NCBI GenBank assembly: GCA_937892695.1
Contig: CALBJK010000014.1
Coordinates: forward strand, 1 to 7,754
Length of the DNA: 7,754 nucleotides
From: an uncultured Prevotella sp.
GTDB taxonomy: Bacteria > Bacteroidota > Bacteroidia > Bacteroidales > Bacteroidaceae
Direction of reading: 5' to 3'
The notes beneath the pieces are model-generated. The model made no database searches. It was given only the letters and a program-made list of their open reading frames with translations, and was not told where the DNA came from. This document shows, in pieces, positions 1 through 7,129 of the stretch (its first letter is position 1; every line of letters begins with the position of its first letter). The translations under genes were made by a program, and so were the position numbers.

Positions 1-9
1 AAAACATAT

Positions 10-29
10 GTCCTACAGCAATGTTGGAC
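10..29 (+). other. Short stem-loop upstream of the TonB-dependent receptor
   Basis: The two arms GTCC-T-ACA and TGT-T-GGAC can pair as seven base pairs interrupted by one T-T mismatch, closed by a GCAA loop of the GNRA type. It ends 15 nt before the preferred receptor start. It could be a 5' leader hairpin or the end of an upstream transcript. No T-rich tail follows, so it is not a convincing intrinsic terminator. A seven-pair imperfect stem may arise by chance, and the window edge cuts off its context. Confidence 0.3.
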
Positions 30-44
30 GATAATAATTTACGT

Positions 45-2420
45 ATGAAAAAGAGAATAGTTCTTCTTTACATATTTATATTAATTTGCTTCACATCATC
101 TTTCGCCCAGACATTCACTTTGCAAGGCCGAGTGACCGACGAGCAGATGAATCCTATAGAGCTAGCTACAGTCGCATGTTTGAGTCAAGGTAAAATGACG
201 ATGACCTCACTAAAAGGTGAATTCAGTATGACTTTGCATTCTGCCGACTCTGTCGTTGTCAGGTTTTCTATGGTAGGGTACAAAACGAAGACACGTCTGC
301 TGAGACGGCCACGTGGCAAGCAGACGTTGCAAGTCGTTATGTATACTAACAACATGCTCTCTGATGTTGTCGTGACTGACACACGCCGTCAGACTGGACA
401 GAATCAGGAACTGAAAAAAGAAGATGTCAAACATATTCCTTCTATTACTGGTAACGCCATTGAAGAACTGATACAGAGTCAGGCAGGTGTGTCTACTCAC
501 AACGAATTGTCGTCGCAATATAATGTCAGGGGAGGCTCATTCGACGAAAACAGTGTCTATATTAATAATGTAGAGGTCTATCGTCCGCTGCTCATACGTA
601 GTGGACAACAAGAAGGGCTGTCTATCATCAATCCGGATATGGTCGACAAAATCGGATTCTCTACCGGAGGTTTTGAAGCCAAATATGCCGATAAAATGTC
701 GTCGGCTCTGGACATTACTTACAGAAAGCCTAAAAAGTTTGAAGCAAACGTGTCGGCCAGTATGCTCGGTGCGAGTGTATTCGTGGGTGTGAGCAACAAG
801 AAATTGTCGTGGAGCAACGGCCTCAGATACAAAACGACAAAGTATCTGCTCGGTTCGATGGAGACAAAAGGCGAGTATCAGCCTACGTTCATTGACTATC
901 AGACGTATTTCACATTCACACCTAACGAACGTTGGAGCATTAACATTCTTGGGAATATCTCGGATAACAATTATAATTTTGTTCCGGAAGATCGCCAGAC
1001 CAGCTTCGGTACGCTGGAGAATGTGAAATCGTTCAGAGTCTATTTTGACGGCCAGGAAAAAGATGTATTCCGTACATATTTCGGCACGATGGGCATCACA
1101 CGTAAGTTCGGAAAGCAAACGTCGCTTTCTCTCATAGCCTCGGCTTTCTATACAAAAGAGCAGGAAAGATATGATATTCAGGGACAATATTGGCTCACGC
1201 AGACCGAAACAAGCGAAAATCTGGGTGTTGGCACTTACTTCCAACATGCCCGTAACTATATGAAAGCTAACGTAGAAAGTCTTAAACTCATGTTCAAAAC
1301 CAAAATAAAGAAACATGACATTGAGTCGGGACTGATTTTCAAACGTGAGCATGTCACCGAGAGTTCTGTCGAATATGAAATGCGCGATTCGAGTGGCTAT
1401 AGTGTCCCTCATACCGGAACCGATTTACAGATGTACTATTCAATGAGAGCAAAAAACACTCTTGATGCCAACCGTCTTGAGTTTTACGCCCAGGACTCCT
1501 ATCGCTTTACCAGTCCTGGACAACATACTATGTTTACACTCAACTATGGTGTAAGGGTCAGCCACTGGAGTTTTAATAAAGAAACGATATTCAGTCCGCG
1601 TGTGTCTTTGGGCATTATTCCATCGTTCAACCACGATATGACTCTTCGCGTCGCGACCGGACTTTACTATCAGGCTCCGTTCTTCAAGGAGGCCAGAGAC
1701 ACATCGACCGTCAACGGCATCACATACGCATCGCTTAACGAAAAGGTGAAGAGTCAGTGGTCGCTCCATTTTATCTTAGGTATGGACTATCGTTTCAAGA
1801 TGAAAGAACGACCCTATAAGTTTAGCATCGAAACATACTATAAGGCTCTCGGCAACTTAATACCTTACAGTGTAAACAATGTAAAGGTAGTATATTACGG
1901 CGAAAACGTCAGCACTGGTCATGCAGCTGGAGTAGATATGAAGCTTTACGGCGAATTTGTACCCGGAAGCGATTCATGGCTCAGTCTGTCGTTTATGAAC
2001 ACCAGAATGAAGCTGAACGGCAGGAGCATTCCTATGCCGACTGATCAGCGGTACGCAGTCAGCCTGTTTTTCACTGATTATTTCCCTGGAACAGACAGAT
2101 GGAAGATGTCGCTCAAACTGGCATACGCTGACGGATTGCCATTCTCGGCACCGCATCAGGAACTGGAAAATAATGTATTTCGTGCTCCGGCCTATAAGAG
2201 GGCTGACATAGGACTGAGTTACCGTCTTGTGGACAACGAAGCCAAACAGTCACGTCGTACTGTAAGAAACATCTGGCTTGGGCTTGAATGTCTGAATCTG
2301 TTCGGTATAAGTAACGTCAACTCATATTACTGGATAACTGACATTACAAACCATCAGTATGCCGTGCCTAACTATCTTACAGGTCGGCAAATCAATTTTA
2401 GAATATCAGTTGATTTTTGA
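45..2420 (+). CDS. TonB-dependent outer-membrane receptor with carboxypeptidase-regulatory-like N-terminal domain
   Basis: This is an outer-membrane beta-barrel importer expected to take up a large or scarce substrate using TonB-ExbBD energy. I start it at the ATG at 45 rather than the in-frame ATG at 21, because residue 1 then opens a clean signal peptide (MKKRIVLLYIFILICFTSSFAQ split as Lys/Arg, hydrophobic core, SFA-Q end). The product is 791 aa. Residues about 24-100 form a CarboxypepD_reg-like/DUF4480-type beta domain (LQGRVTDEQ, then SMVGYK). Residues about 120-228 are the plug domain, with YNVRGGSFDENS and the GGFEAKYADKMSSALD motif. The rest is the barrel, ending in the terminal Phe (ISVDF) typical of outer-membrane proteins. 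No SusD-like partner follows, so it is not a standard SusCD pair. The DUF5103 gene begins 4 nt after the stop. The substrate cannot be told from sequence. Confidence 0.93.
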   Translation: MKKRIVLLYIFILICFTSSFAQTFTLQGRVTDEQMNPIELATVACLSQGKMTMTSLKGEFSMTLHSADSVVVRFSMVGYKTKTRLLRRPRGKQTLQVVMYTNNMLSDVVVTDTRRQTGQNQELKKEDVKHIPSITGNAIEELIQSQAGVSTHNELSSQYNVRGGSFDENSVYINNVEVYRPLLIRSGQQEGLSIINPDMVDKIGFSTGGFEAKYADKMSSALDITYRKPKKFEANVSASMLGASVFVGVSNKKLSWSNGLRYKTTKYLLGSMETKGEYQPTFIDYQTYFTFTPNERWSINILGNISDNNYNFVPEDRQTSFGTLENVKSFRVYFDGQEKDVFRTYFGTMGITRKFGKQTSLSLIASAFYTKEQERYDIQGQYWLTQTETSENLGVGTYFQHARNYMKANVESLKLMFKTKIKKHDIESGLIFKREHVTESSVEYEMRDSSGYSVPHTGTDLQMYYSMRAKNTLDANRLEFYAQDSYRFTSPGQHTMFTLNYGVRVSHWSFNKETIFSPRVSLGIIPSFNHDMTLRVATGLYYQAPFFKEARDTSTVNGITYASLNEKVKSQWSLHFILGMDYRFKMKERPYKFSIETYYKALGNLIPYSVNNVKVVYYGENVSTGHAAGVDMKLYGEFVPGSDSWLSLSFMNTRMKLNGRSIPMPTDQRYAVSLFFTDYFPGTDRWKMSLKLAYADGLPFSAPHQELENNVFRAPAYKRADIGLSYRLVDNEAKQSRRTVRNIWLGLECLNLFGISNVNSYYWITDITNHQYAVPNYLTGRQINFRISVDF

Positions 2421-2424
2421 AACA

Positions 2425-3663
2425 ATGAGAAAGATATACTCCCTTATCTTGGCTTTTCTGGCAACCGTATCAGACGTACAAGCCCAACAGCATGAAATAT
2501 TAGATGATAGGATTGCTACCCTTCAGGTAGTAGCCGGTAACGACTGGCTGTCGCCCCCTGTCATTGTGTTGGGCAGTGATACCCCGATAAATATAAGTTT
2601 TGACGATCTGACTCACGAATATCATCGTTATGCTTACCGGATAGAACATTGCGAAGCCGACTGGAGTCCTTCAGATGAAATTTTCCCGAGTGATTATTGT
2701 GACGGATTTACCGAAGGCAACGCCATTGATGATATAACAGAGTCAATAAACACGAATGTGCTTTACACCCATTATTCGTTCCAGTTGCCTAACAGCAGAT
2801 GCAGAATGAAAATAGGTGGCAACTATAAGGTTACAATTTATGATGAGAACAACGATAAAGATGTTGTCACGGCCTGTTTTATGGTTGTAGAACCGGAAAT
2901 GTCGGTTGCTGCCAGCGTGACTACCAATACTGATATAGATGTAAACCGTGCTCATCAGCAGGTCTCTATGAGTCTGAATTATGGAGGAATAAAGATAACC
3001 AATCCACAGACCGAAATAAAGACTGTCGTCATGCAGAACGGGAGATGGGACAATGCGGCTGTGAATCCTTCACCTCAATACATAACTCCCGACGGACTGG
3101 GATGGAAGCATAACAGGCAACTTATTTTCAAAGGCGGAAACGAATACCGCAAGTTTGAAGTGCTTGATGTATCCCATACAACGATGGGATTGGAATCAAT
3201 AAGCTGGGATGGAAAAAACTACAATGCCTTTGTCTGGACCGATGATCCTCGTCCGAGCTATGTCTACGATGAAGATGCAAACGGTTCTTTTTACATCCGC
3301 AACAGTAACAATATAGAAAACGATTACTCATCCGAGTATGTCTACGTGCATTTCCGTCTTAAAACTCCGATGAGTTATGGAGATATTTATTTGAACGGTA
3401 TTTGGACGAATGACAGACCGTTGCCGCAATATAAAATGGTATTTAATGCTCAGACAAGATGTTATGAAAAAGCCGTACTTCTAAAGCAGGGGTATTATTC
3501 TTACCAATACCTTCTTCTATGTAGCGACGGAAGTCTGTCTCCATTGCCTAGCGAGGGTAATTTCTGTTACACGGAAAACAAATATCAGTGTTTGGTTTAT
3601 TACCGAGGTCTTGGGCAGCGTACAGACCGTCTGTTTGGCTATGTGCAAATAAAGGCTAACTGA
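2425..3663 (+). CDS. DUF5103 / type IX secretion system plug-family protein
   Basis: The product is a secreted protein of 412 aa. The ATG at 2425 is chosen because it opens a signal peptide (residues 1-20, ending DVQA before QQ) and lies 4 nt after the receptor stop. The longer reading from 2359 would overlap the receptor and bury the signal peptide. Residues about 25-155 match the first domain of the DUF5103/T9SS plug family as I recall it: a beta-sandwich with YRIEHCEADW (71-80), DDITESINT and LPN...GGNYKVTIYD. The remainder is beta-rich and ends with the family-like DRLFGYVQI near residue 408. In this family a Flavobacterium member closes the periplasmic side of the SprA translocon pore when no cargo is present. 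That role here is inferred from family resemblance, and no other T9SS gene is in the window. Cotranscription with a TonB-dependent receptor is implied by the spacing. Confidence 0.85.
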   Translation: MRKIYSLILAFLATVSDVQAQQHEILDDRIATLQVVAGNDWLSPPVIVLGSDTPINISFDDLTHEYHRYAYRIEHCEADWSPSDEIFPSDYCDGFTEGNAIDDITESINTNVLYTHYSFQLPNSRCRMKIGGNYKVTIYDENNDKDVVTACFMVVEPEMSVAASVTTNTDIDVNRAHQQVSMSLNYGGIKITNPQTEIKTVVMQNGRWDNAAVNPSPQYITPDGLGWKHNRQLIFKGGNEYRKFEVLDVSHTTMGLESISWDGKNYNAFVWTDDPRPSYVYDEDANGSFYIRNSNNIENDYSSEYVYVHFRLKTPMSYGDIYLNGIWTNDRPLPQYKMVFNAQTRCYEKAVLLKQGYYSYQYLLLCSDGSLSPLPSEGNFCYTENKYQCLVYYRGLGQRTDRLFGYVQIKAN

Positions 3664-3679
3664 AAAGATTCTGCACTTA

Positions 3680-4495
3680 TTACTGTCTCGTTGCCACTTT
3701 TTTTGACATGTTACCCGAATAAGAAAATGTTACATCAACAATAAAACTGCTATATGAATCTGGAATAGCCAATATAGCAAGGTAATGAATTCCGTTTTCG
3801 TCAGTCTTCTGGAATGTCATGTCGCTGAATACGGCCTGACGCAAAAATGAAGCAGGTACTTCTTTCTTGAAGTCGTTCTTTGTCAGATTGCGTGAAAACA
3901 ACTTGACAGAACCATTGTAAAGTCCGAAATGGATAATATTATCATAATAAATATTGTCAACTTCTACTCCATCGTCGTTGTATGTGCCTTTTACAACTTT
4001 GTATGTTGTTGGGTTTACCTGTACGTAGGTATGATATTTTTCCCCGTTGTGGTATATGATAGTATCTTTTTTTATAATTTTGTTCTGGTTAACCGAAATG
4101 ACAGCAGTTTTATGCTCGAACATTTTAAGATAGCTTCTGTCGTTGGTCTTGACAAGCCTAATTTGGTCACCATCTTGATTTACAAACACAAAGAGATGCT
4201 TTGACTGTTTGATGATGTGGTACTTTACAGTGTTGGCACCATATAGCACAAAAGAATCTTTCTCCACCCTGAAGTAGACAGGAGCACTTGTAGCTTCAGG
4301 AAAATAGAGCGTATCTCCATTTATACGGAAAGCTACGTCTTCAGCATCTTCATTAATCCATATACCTTGAAGTTGTTTCTTTGCTGTTAGGTTTTCTTCA
4401 GGCTGTTTTTTCCCCGCTGCTTTACCTCCACATGCGGCAATGGCTGACAATAGGAGACAAAGCGAAGAAATTATGCAAAATAAATTTTTACTCAT
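3680..4495 (-). CDS. Predicted lipoprotein, DUF4738-like
   Basis: The product is a 271-aa lipoprotein of unknown function. The ATG at 4495 gives a lipoprotein signal peptide: SK, a hydrophobic stretch, then a lipobox IAA-C with the acylated Cys at residue 22. The upstream in-frame ATG at 4579 would overlap ugd by 74 nt and hide the signal, so I reject it. After the Cys comes a short Lys/Gly/Glu linker, then two beta-rich halves: about 41-118 (LQGIWINEDAEDVAF, FVFVNQDGDQIRL) and about 142-262 (YHNGEKYHTYVQVNP through FIVDVTFSYSG). From memory this resembles the DUF4738 family of Bacteroides and Prevotella; a profile search would settle it. No clear acidic lipoprotein export signal follows the Cys, so surface exposure is uncertain. 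It lies 10 nt after ugd on the same strand and is probably cotranscribed. The convergent plug gene ends 16 nt away. Confidence 0.8.
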   Translation of the reverse strand: MSKNLFCIISSLCLLLSAIAACGGKAAGKKQPEENLTAKKQLQGIWINEDAEDVAFRINGDTLYFPEATSAPVYFRVEKDSFVLYGANTVKYHIIKQSKHLFVFVNQDGDQIRLVKTNDRSYLKMFEHKTAVISVNQNKIIKKDTIIYHNGEKYHTYVQVNPTTYKVVKGTYNDDGVEVDNIYYDNIIHFGLYNGSVKLFSRNLTKNDFKKEVPASFLRQAVFSDMTFQKTDENGIHYLAILAIPDSYSSFIVDVTFSYSGNMSKKVATRQ

Positions 4496-4505
4496 ACGAC
4501 AATCA

Positions 4506-5822
4506 TCAACGACCAATGCAATGATACTCGAATCCGGCTTCTGAAAGTTCTTTCGGATCATATATATTGCGTCCGTCAATTACCAGACGGTGTGACATTA
4601 ATTCACCTATTGTTTTCCAATTGGGCATACGGAATTCTTTCCATTCGGTAATCATCAATAGAGCGTCTGCACCATTCACTGCATCGTACATATCATTACA
4701 ATATGTAACAGAATCTTTGATTCTTCTACGACATTCGTTCATGGCAATGGGGTCATACACTCGTATATTCACGTTTTCGCGTAGAAGCAAATTGATTATC
4801 ACCAATGATGTCGACTCACGCATGTCGTCGGTCTCAGGCTTGAATGACAGTCCCCAAATGGCAATAGTCTTCCCAGCCAATGATTCATTATCGTATGCCT
4901 TCTTTAATTTATGGAACAATAAAGCTTTCTGTTTTTCATTTACATGTTCTACCGATTTGAGTACTTCCATCGAATAACCGTTTTCGTCGGCCGTCCGTAT
5001 CAGAGCTTTTACGTCTTTCGGGAAGCATGAACCGCCATAACCGCACCCGGCATAAAGGAATTTGCGGCCTATACGGGCATCGCTTCCGATTCCGGCGCGA
5101 ACCATGTTCACGTCTGCCCCTACATGCTCACATAAGTTGGCAATATCGTTCATGAATGAGATTCTTGTAGCCAACATCGAATTTGCAGCATATTTTGTCA
5201 TTTCTGCACTCGAAATGTCCATGAATATGACGCGGAAATTGTTTATCAAGAACGGTTTGTACAGTCTTGACAGCATAGCCTTTGCTTTATAACTTTCAAC
5301 TCCGATAACAACGCGGTCTGGACTCATAAAATCAGAAATGGCGTTGCCCTCCTTTAAAAATTCCGGATTGCTGGCCACGTCAAATTTGACATCTATACCT
5401 CTTGAATCAAGGCGTGACTGTATCATGGCGCGCACTTTGTGCGCAGTTCCCACAGGGACAGTACTCTTAGTCACAACTACAATATATTTATTAAGGTTAT
5501 TTCCTATAGTTTCGGCCACTTGTAATACATATTGCAAGTCAGCGGATCCGTCTTCGTTGGGTGGTGTACCCACAGCAGAAAAGACAATGTCCTGATCATT
5601 CAATATGTCTGGAAGTGATGTACTGAATCTTAATCGTCCAGCCTTAACGTTCTTCAGGACAAGTTCTTTCAGTCCCGGTTCATAAATTGGAATCTCTCCA
5701 TTTTTCAGTTTTTCTATCTTGTCTGCATTTGTGTCAACGCATGTTACGTTTACACCAGTATCTGAAAAACAAGTGCCTGTGACAAGCCCGACATACCCTG
5801 TTCCTACTATTGCAATATTCAT
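4506..5822 (-). CDS. ugd: UDP-glucose 6-dehydrogenase
   Basis: This cytoplasmic enzyme oxidises UDP-glucose to UDP-glucuronate with two NAD+, supplying sugar nucleotides for capsule, exopolysaccharide or LPS. The product is 438 aa, normal for bacterial members. The Rossmann NAD site is GTGYVGL at residues 7-13 with the adenosine-binding acid at Asp30 (CVD). Next are the TKSTVPVGT segment (118-126), NPEFLKEG (152-159), the catalytic Lys region EMTKYAANS (Lys210), and the nucleophile motif GYGGSCFPKD with Cys266, Lys269 and Asp270. The C-terminal UDP-binding domain runs from about 316 (GKTIAIWGLSFKPETDDMRES) to about 425. All expected catalytic residues are present. A related GDP-mannose or UDP-ManNAc dehydrogenase is less likely given the EMTKYAANSMLATRIS segment and overall similarity to UGD. 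It is the first gene of a unit with the downstream lipoprotein and has a strong promoter about 135 nt upstream. Confidence 0.96.
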   Translation of the reverse strand: MNIAIVGTGYVGLVTGTCFSDTGVNVTCVDTNADKIEKLKNGEIPIYEPGLKELVLKNVKAGRLRFSTSLPDILNDQDIVFSAVGTPPNEDGSADLQYVLQVAETIGNNLNKYIVVVTKSTVPVGTAHKVRAMIQSRLDSRGIDVKFDVASNPEFLKEGNAISDFMSPDRVVIGVESYKAKAMLSRLYKPFLINNFRVIFMDISSAEMTKYAANSMLATRISFMNDIANLCEHVGADVNMVRAGIGSDARIGRKFLYAGCGYGGSCFPKDVKALIRTADENGYSMEVLKSVEHVNEKQKALLFHKLKKAYDNESLAGKTIAIWGLSFKPETDDMRESTSLVIINLLLRENVNIRVYDPIAMNECRRRIKDSVTYCNDMYDAVNGADALLMITEWKEFRMPNWKTIGELMSHRLVIDGRNIYDPKELSEAGFEYHCIGR

Positions 5823-5953
5823 ATATCTGAAGTTACGATAAGATTAATATTCAATTTATTCAGCAATCCTGAGCGTAATGTAAACTGCAGTGTGCTGTAA
5901 CAAGACACAGAAACGTTGAGGAAAACGCCCAAATTGCTCATGCGTCATATTAT
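5823..5953 (-). other. Predicted 5' leader of ugd
   Basis: If transcription starts a few bases after the -7 box at 5958-5965, ugd has an untranslated leader of about 130 nt. It contains a small stem-loop at 5891-5909 (reading TGTG, bulged T, CT, a 6-nt loop TGTTAC, AG, CACA on the minus strand). I find no open reading frame of note, no known riboswitch class and no oligo-U run. The bases before the ATG are AT-rich with no Shine-Dalgarno sequence, as usual for Bacteroidetes. Confidence 0.4.
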
Positions 5954-5957
5954 TGCG

Positions 5958-5988
5958 CAAAGTTAAAACAAATACATCTAACATCAAA
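5958..5988 (-). promoter_or_regulatory. Bacteroidetes -33/-7 promoter for ugd
   Basis: On the minus strand a perfect -33 box TTTG (5988-5985) is followed after 19 nt by a perfect -7 box TAACTTTG (5965-5958), matching the TTTG / TAnnTTTG consensus used by the primary sigma factor of this phylum. The expected start is near 5951-5954. A TTGCGCAA palindrome at 5953-5960 overlaps the downstream edge of the -7 box. Confidence 0.75.
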
Positions 5989-6003
5989 ACAATAAATATT
6001 ATT

Positions 6004-6011
6004 TAATTTTG
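6004..6011 (+). promoter_or_regulatory. Upstream candidate -7 box (P1) for the HU-SPOR/FHA unit
   Basis: TAATTTTG followed by C is a perfect TAnnTTTG match. No TTTG is found at the proper distance upstream, so the -33 half is missing or very weak. If used, it would give a leader of about 54 nt that includes the whole inverted repeat at 6024-6046. Confidence 0.4.
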
Positions 6012-6023
6012 CTTTCCACTTTT

Positions 6024-6046
6024 TTATCTGATTAATTGTCAGATAA
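6024..6046. promoter_or_regulatory. Perfect 8-bp inverted repeat, candidate operator
   Basis: The arms TTATCTGA (6024-6031) and TCAGATAA (6039-6046) are exact reverse complements around the 7-nt spacer ttaattg. The spacer holds the -33-like ATTG of the downstream promoter, so a dimeric protein bound here would contact the same place as RNA polymerase. As RNA, made from the upstream promoter, it could also form an 8-bp hairpin. Neither side has an oligo-T run after the stem, so it is not a simple terminator. I cannot match it to a known regulator family. Confidence 0.55.
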
Positions 6047-6066
6047 TGAAGAAATGAGTAATTTTG
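6035..6066 (+). promoter_or_regulatory. Start-proximal -33/-7 promoter (P2) for the HU-SPOR/FHA unit
   Basis: A -33-like ATTG (6035-6038, three of four matches) is followed after 20 nt by a perfect -7 box TAATTTTG (6059-6066). The first base of the GTG start codon is only 5 nt after the box, which is about where transcription should begin. The message would therefore have almost no leader. Confidence 0.55.
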
Positions 6067-6070
6067 CAGT

Positions 6071-7129
6071 GTGAACGAATTAGAAAGACATATTACAAAA
6101 CTATTACTGAGCAACGACTGTGTTATTGTTCCAGGCTTTGGTGGGTTCATGGCGCATCATCGTGATGCGTGGTATGATGAGGAGAGCAGGATGTTTTATC
6201 CTCCTACCAGAACTATCGGCTTCAACCCACAGCTGACAATGAACGACTCGTTGCTCATACAATCATACGTTGATGTTTACGACATCAGCTATCCAGAAGC
6301 AGCCGTCCGCATCGAAAACGAGGTAGACGAGCTGAAGAAAAAAATACAGATTGACAAATTTTATGAACTTAACGGTATAGGAACGATATCCATCGGAAGT
6401 AATGGAATGTATGAGTTTCGTCCATGCGAGGCCGGTCTGTTGACACCTGGCCTTTATGGACTCAGTTCGTTCGAGATCGATTCGTTACCTGTTGTAAATA
6501 GCCATATTATTAATGTTTCTGGTCAACTTCAGTCTGCAATTTCGTATCTCGACCGAGATAATAATTACGAATGTGATGAAACCTCAACACCTGCTTCTAA
6601 TCGCAATACCGTGCATTTCGGAATCAGTGTGTTCCGAATGCTTGCAGCAGCTTGCATAGCCGTTATGGTCTTTATGCTTTTGCCTCAACCGATTAATAAT
6701 AGATCTGACAGAAACGCAGCTTCAAGTGCCATTGATACAAATCTGCTGTATCGTATCTTGCCTAAAGAGCAGACAACAGGATTTCCTGATGCTAAGGTGA
6801 TTGCGGCGTCTCACAGAAAGGCGATTAATGTTGCAAGCAATGCCAAAATCGAAAAGTCGTCCGTAGAAGGACAAGGTCATAAGGGGCTGACCTCAAAAAA
6901 AAATTATAGCATAGTTCTTGCAAGCAAAGTGACCAAACGTAATGCAGCTTCGTATGTTGAGAGGCTACATCATCAAGGATATGTTCAGGCTTCTGTGGAC
7001 GTAAGAAATGGTTCTACGAAAGTCATTTACGGCAAATATTCAACCATTATGGAAGCAAGGACACAAATGGACTCACTGAAAAGCAATGGAAGTTTTTCTG
7101 ACAGCTGGATAATAAGCATCGCAGAATAA
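6071..7129 (+). CDS. HU-CCDC81 and SPOR domain membrane protein
   Basis: The product, 352 aa, appears to join DNA or nucleoid to the cell wall. Residues about 1-135 are the two tandem HU-CCDC81 domains of Bacteroidetes (MNELERHITKLLLSNDCVIV, PGFGGFMAHH, FNPQLTMNDS, ELNGIGTISIG). One hydrophobic helix lies at about 184-204 (FRMLAAACIAVMVFMLL). A polar linker runs to about 275, then a SPOR domain (YSIVLASKVTKRNAASYVERL to the end), a fold that binds denuded peptidoglycan at division sites. The expected topology is N-terminus in the cytoplasm and SPOR in the periplasm. The start is a GTG; an in-frame stop at 6059-6061 excludes any upstream start, and the encoded N-terminus agrees with homologues I recall. 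Published analysis of the HU superfamily suggested a chromosome-partitioning role for such fusions; that role is not shown by the sequence. A run of nine A at 6895-6903 precedes the SPOR domain. The stop overlaps the next start by 1 nt. Confidence 0.88.
   Translation: MNELERHITKLLLSNDCVIVPGFGGFMAHHRDAWYDEESRMFYPPTRTIGFNPQLTMNDSLLIQSYVDVYDISYPEAAVRIENEVDELKKKIQIDKFYELNGIGTISIGSNGMYEFRPCEAGLLTPGLYGLSSFEIDSLPVVNSHIINVSGQLQSAISYLDRDNNYECDETSTPASNRNTVHFGISVFRMLAAACIAVMVFMLLPQPINNRSDRNAASSAIDTNLLYRILPKEQTTGFPDAKVIAASHRKAINVASNAKIEKSSVEGQGHKGLTSKKNYSIVLASKVTKRNAASYVERLHHQGYVQASVDVRNGSTKVIYGKYSTIMEARTQMDSLKSNGSFSDSWIISIAE

Noticed and set aside
34..41. A -7 box (TAATTTAC) directly before the receptor ATG
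   Set aside because: Two mismatches in the TTTG part and no upstream -33 box; the window begins too close to judge the true promoter.
21..44. Earlier ATG for the receptor gene
   Set aside because: It adds MLDDNNLR before a complete signal peptide and lies inside a potential hairpin; the ATG at 45 is the more natural start.
537..1412. 291-aa open frame on the minus strand
   Set aside because: It lies wholly inside the receptor gene, whose signal peptide, plug motifs and barrel end are clear. The antisense translation shows no domain, is rich in Arg/His/Phe as expected of a shadow frame, and has no promoter.
3664..3706. Bidirectional terminator between the convergent plug and lipoprotein genes
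   Set aside because: The gap is only 16 nt and holds no inverted repeat. A T7 run at about 3696-3702 lies within the lipoprotein coding region with no G/C-rich stem before it.
4496..4579. Longer N-terminus for the lipoprotein gene
   Set aside because: It would overlap ugd by 74 nt and place 28 residues ahead of a canonical lipoprotein signal peptide.
5948..5955. A plus-strand -7 box (TATTATTG)
   Set aside because: It has one mismatch to TAnnTTTG, no TTTG at the right distance upstream, and overlaps the far better minus-strand ugd promoter.
6054..6074. ATG at 6054 as a start or short leader peptide before the HU-SPOR gene
   Set aside because: It is out of frame with the gene and ends at a TGA after six codons; such a tiny frame is expected by chance.
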